Assembly (NCBI RefSeq): GCF_019649055.1
Contig: NW_026570251.1
Coordinates: 620,001 to 684,000 of the forward strand
Length of the DNA: 64,000 nucleotides
Direction: 5' to 3'
DNA from: Paramacrobiotus metropolitanus
Lineage: Eukaryota; Tardigrada; Eutardigrada; Parachela; Macrobiotidae
Shown here: one piece after another, positions 61,305 through 64,000 of the stretch
Layout of the letters: every line of letters begins with the position of its first letter
Position numbering within the stretch: position 1 is the first letter of the stretch
Notes under the pieces: model-generated
The model's input: only the letters and a program-made list of their open reading frames with translations
Databases searched by the model: none
What the model was told of the DNA's origin: nothing
Position numbers and translations under genes: made by a program

Positions 61305-62413
61305 CAGGGGTGCGCACCAAGTTCGGGCAGTTGTGTAAAATAAATTACAAAATATTTTCGCACGCTGTTCTGTTTTTGCTTTTCCACTTTACTAGTACAA
61401 CTTTTTACTGCGAATCCGACGCTGTCAAAAGTGTAATTGTTCGACATGGTAGGAAGGAGCCGGCCGAAATATAAGTGACCGGGGTGGTGGTCATTTTTAA
61501 GGGGTTTATAGCTGGATCTATAAAAAATGCGCCAACAAATATTCTTCCGCAAATGTTTTCGAAAACTATTGGGTGACCCAGAAGGTATCCTTCACGGGTC
61601 ATCAGAGGGACTTGCGCCACAGCTCTAGGTGACCTTGGAACAAGGTGCATCTCCCATAGACTTGTATGTTAAAACGTGCTTCCGGAAGAATGCGGTTGCC
61701 TAGCGCGCAGAGCCAAGTAATTTCAAGATAATGTTTTCCATGATTGAAAGATGCAGTAAAGTAGAGGATTTTTGTGTTTTGTCTGATATCTATCAAACAG
61801 GTGGTAAGACTGAGCAAGCGGAGAAATCAAAGAAAAATCATACTAAGCAATGATCAAAAAATCTCTCGTTAATGCTAAACTGTGTTAAAACGGGATGTCG
61901 CCGCCTTTTTCATGTTAATGCGAAAAGCCAAAATAGTTGCTTGGTTCTTAGTGAACGAGATTTTACGTATCATAGACATATCCGACCTTCCGCGAGTGCT
62001 GTTAGCTTACAAAGGGCACCACTTTCCATTTTGTCAGTGCCTCCAGTAATATTGCAAAGGTCACTTAGCCTTCATTAAAAAAGAACGGAGTCAGACGTAA
62101 TTAGAAAGAGCGTTCATTGGCAAACGCCCCCGCGTAATCAGTTTCGCGATTTAGCATGAGCGGAATTTCTTAACAAATTTTAAATGGGCGGAAGGTTAGA
62201 ATGGTTCATGGGTCGAACCGCATTTTTATGCTGGTCGGCTTTAATTTAAGTCTCGCTACATTGCAGGCCACGCCCTCACTGTTGCGACCCGTACTAAATA
62301 AGATGCTTTAAATCTACGGGGATAATGAAAAAATTGAATGACACGTAAATTGTTGGTGGGTGACCTACAGAGATTTTTAAAGTAAACTGCCCGAACTTGG
62401 CGCGGCACCCCTG
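61305..62413. mobile_element. Non-autonomous Tc1/mariner-like element, ~31 bp TIRs, TA target duplication
   Basis: 61303-61332 (TACAGGGGTGCGCACCAAGT...) and 62385-62415 are inverted repeats with a one-base length difference and a mismatch. Both outer ends are TA followed or preceded by CAGGGG/CCCCTG, as expected for TA-targeting Tc1/mariner insertion. The ~1.1 kb interior has no recognisable DDE transposase; the minus frame 61405-61650 is unidentified. Confidence 0.75.
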
Positions 62414-62889
62414 TATTTCCATCCTATTGTAAACAGCAAAACTCCCCGGATTTTACAAAAGTTCGCTCGAGACACTGTATTCGTAGAGAAGCATCTAGAC
62501 CGTCGCCGTATACAACTTGTTAGCAGGTGCGCTTGTAAGTACCTAGCTGCTGCTGACCATTTACTTGGCATACACCGACGATGGTACAGTAATTGAAAAG
62601 TTAGGTAATGGCGAGTGTTGAACTTGAGCTCAGACTCATTGTAATGTATGGCGTCACGAGATTTCCATAATGCCCCAGGCAACTTGCCGTGAGATTATGT
62701 TGGTTCATTATTGTTGTTGTTATTGTCCTTTGATTGTTGTATTCAGTTCACGATGAAATAAAGAGCAGGTCGCTCCTTCACGTCGTGACACTCACTTTCA
62801 ACAGTCACCAGTTTCCAACAAAAAATCAAAAGCCATTTTTCTTCGTGTTGCCTTACAATTATTCAACAGCAGAAACAAACATGTCACCG
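62414..62889. other. Spacer downstream of the P-loop gene
   Basis: Contains only short frames and short T/G-rich tracts (TTGTTGTTGTTATTGT near 62708). It presumably holds the 3' UTR of the minus-strand gene. Confidence 0.45.
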
Positions 62890-64000
62890 CTATACCGGGA
62901 ACTCTTCCAGAGTTGCCATATTCATAAACTTCAGTCGGTCTTTTTCGTACACTTTTTCGTATAAGTAGACAAACCGGAAAAGCGCTTCCATAGTCGAATC
63001 ATTTTCCATTTCAACCGTAAACTGATCCCTGAGTTTATCGATGAAGTACTGGAATGGCTGCACGCCGTTCGAGTGTCGGCGCTGCACCATATCTTCCAGA
63101 TTATCATGATGGGTGAGTGGCGTGCCCAGGCCCTCTTCCCGGATAATGCGGTAAATCTCCATGTTGTAGGCCGCTCCCAGATTTTCTTCCGGCTGGATAC
63201 GGCGTACGCCCCGCTCATCCTGTATCAAATTGATCTTGCGCGGATTGTCAGCGCGCAGACCGTAATTACTCCAGAACGCACTAGACATGACGACAAACAT
63301 CGGATTATTGATACCGACCAATCCCAACGATGTCACGGGCAGATCGATCCGCTCGTTACTAAAGATGATTAGATCGCGAGGAATTCCGTCATAAATGAGA
63401 AGCGTCAGGAGTTTCAGCAGCTCTTCAGGGGTCCACGCCCGCAGTCCAATGGAATCGGTGAAACCCGGCACCTGTACGAGATCCTTCGTACCGTCGTGCA
63501 TAGTGCGTGTGGGCTTCTCGCCTTTGTTGAGCAACCACAAGAACGTACTTTTGCCCATCCCTTTAGGGCCGAGCAGCAGCACGTTATCTGTCTCGCGAAT
63601 CGGGAGCCCTAACCCATTCACAAACGCCAGCTTTTGTTCACGATCTTTAATCGGCTTTTCCATCTGGTCCTGTATTTCCTGCATGCGCTTCTTCGCCTCG
63701 CTGATACGTTGCGAATAGGAATTCAGCTTTTCTTGGTATTCACGCTGTTCGTTTTTCATTTTCTCTTGAATTTCCTGCTGTTCCTCCTTATGCTTTCGCT
63801 GCAGCCGTTCAAGCAATCCCCGGGTACGCTCGCGCTGTTCCTGGATCTCCTCTTCACGCCGCTGGCGTTCGGCTTTCCGCTCCTCTTCCTTTCGCTCCTC
63901 ATCGTACGGGAAGTACTCCTCCAGACCCTGTCGTTCCGCGGCGATGATGCGAATCCATGTGGGAGTGTCCAGTTTCATTGCCTGTTCACCGTGCCGCACA
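62890..64000 (-). CDS. Coiled-coil P-loop NTPase, 3' part (partial, runs off the window)
   Basis: A single open frame from the window edge to the stop at 62890, 369 residues seen. Residues ~32-120 are a long charged coiled coil (EERKEEERKAERQRREEE...). Residues 144-151 are a Walker A loop, GPKGMGKST, after NVLLL. A G3-like segment DLVQVPGFTD follows about 27 residues later, then DLIIFSNERIDL and SAFWSNYGLR. The layout recalls GTPase-like single-domain P-loop proteins (GIMAP/septin-like), but no TKxD or NKxD motif is obvious, so the nucleotide is uncertain. The upstream end is open, so the true start may lie beyond 64000; MKLDTPTW (~63978) is an internal candidate. Function unknown. Confidence 0.75.
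   Translation of the reverse strand, partial: VRHGEQAMKLDTPTWIRIIAAERQGLEEYFPYDEERKEEERKAERQRREEEIQEQRERTRGLLERLQRKHKEEQQEIQEKMKNEQREYQEKLNSYSQRISEAKKRMQEIQDQMEKPIKDREQKLAFVNGLGLPIRETDNVLLLGPKGMGKSTFLWLLNKGEKPTRTMHDGTKDLVQVPGFTDSIGLRAWTPEELLKLLTLLIYDGIPRDLIIFSNERIDLPVTSLGLVGINNPMFVVMSSAFWSNYGLRADNPRKINLIQDERGVRRIQPEENLGAAYNMEIYRIIREEGLGTPLTHHDNLEDMVQRRHSNGVQPFQYFIDKLRDQFTVEMENDSTMEALFRFVYLYEKVYEKDRLKFMNMATLEEFPV

Noticed and set aside
60959-61474. 171-codon plus-strand frame
   Set aside because: It crosses the left TIR of the 61305-62413 element, has no motif and no coding-like composition.
62205-62290. tRNA B-box-like GGTTCGACCC on the minus strand
   Set aside because: No matching A box at the right distance and no cloverleaf can be drawn. 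It lies inside the transposon.

Overview
The window is nuclear DNA from an animal. Genes are split by GT-AG introns from 55 bases to about 9 kb, coding exons are GC-rich, introns and spacers are AT-rich, and the proteins are typical metazoan trafficking and signalling proteins. An ecdysozoan is likely. A tardigrade is my best guess, based on the style of the F-box gene and the lipocalin pair, but this is inference and not proven. Gene models were built by hand from reading frame, splice signals and codon phase.

Layout. (1) 1-9 kb: the 3' end of a membrane protein gene with PPxY motifs (+), convergent with an epsin gene (-). The epsin gene is head-to-head with an AP-1 sigma adaptin gene (+), so two clathrin-adaptor genes share about 0.58 kb of upstream DNA. 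AP-1 sigma introns and the spacer hold tandem and inverted repeats. (2) 9.1-34 kb: one large gene on the minus strand, X11/Mint/LIN-10 (APBA), with nine exons whose phases all agree and a predicted protein of 838 residues with a PTB and two PDZ domains. Its introns hold a TIR element, an oppositely oriented pair of a ~540 bp repeat, hairpins, and a dense cluster of GGATTA/TAATCC words. (3) 36-38.6 kb: an F-box gene (-) broken by one frameshift and one in-frame stop. (4) 39-52 kb: repeat-rich accessory DNA. It carries a gene with five or six helix-turn-helix repeats (+), several fragments of a non-LTR retrotransposon with a restriction-like endonuclease, fold-back elements and a perfect 23 bp hairpin. 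(5) 52.4-60.6 kb: two apolipoprotein D-type lipocalin genes (+), a ~1.6 kb duplication about 6.5 kb apart. Between them lie a relic of the helix-turn-helix gene's 5' end and an interrupted gene with a phage-type tail-collar domain (-). (6) 61-64 kb: a Tc1/mariner-like non-autonomous element and the 3' part of a coiled-coil P-loop NTPase gene (-) that runs off the window.

How the genes relate. Epsin and AP-1 sigma both act in clathrin coat formation, and X11/Mint is an adaptor linking membrane proteins to trafficking, so the first 34 kb is by coincidence or linkage rich in vesicle-traffic genes. The right half looks like a fast-changing region of duplication, transposon insertion and gene decay around the secreted lipocalins. 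No rRNA, tRNA, CRISPR array or bacterial operon was found.
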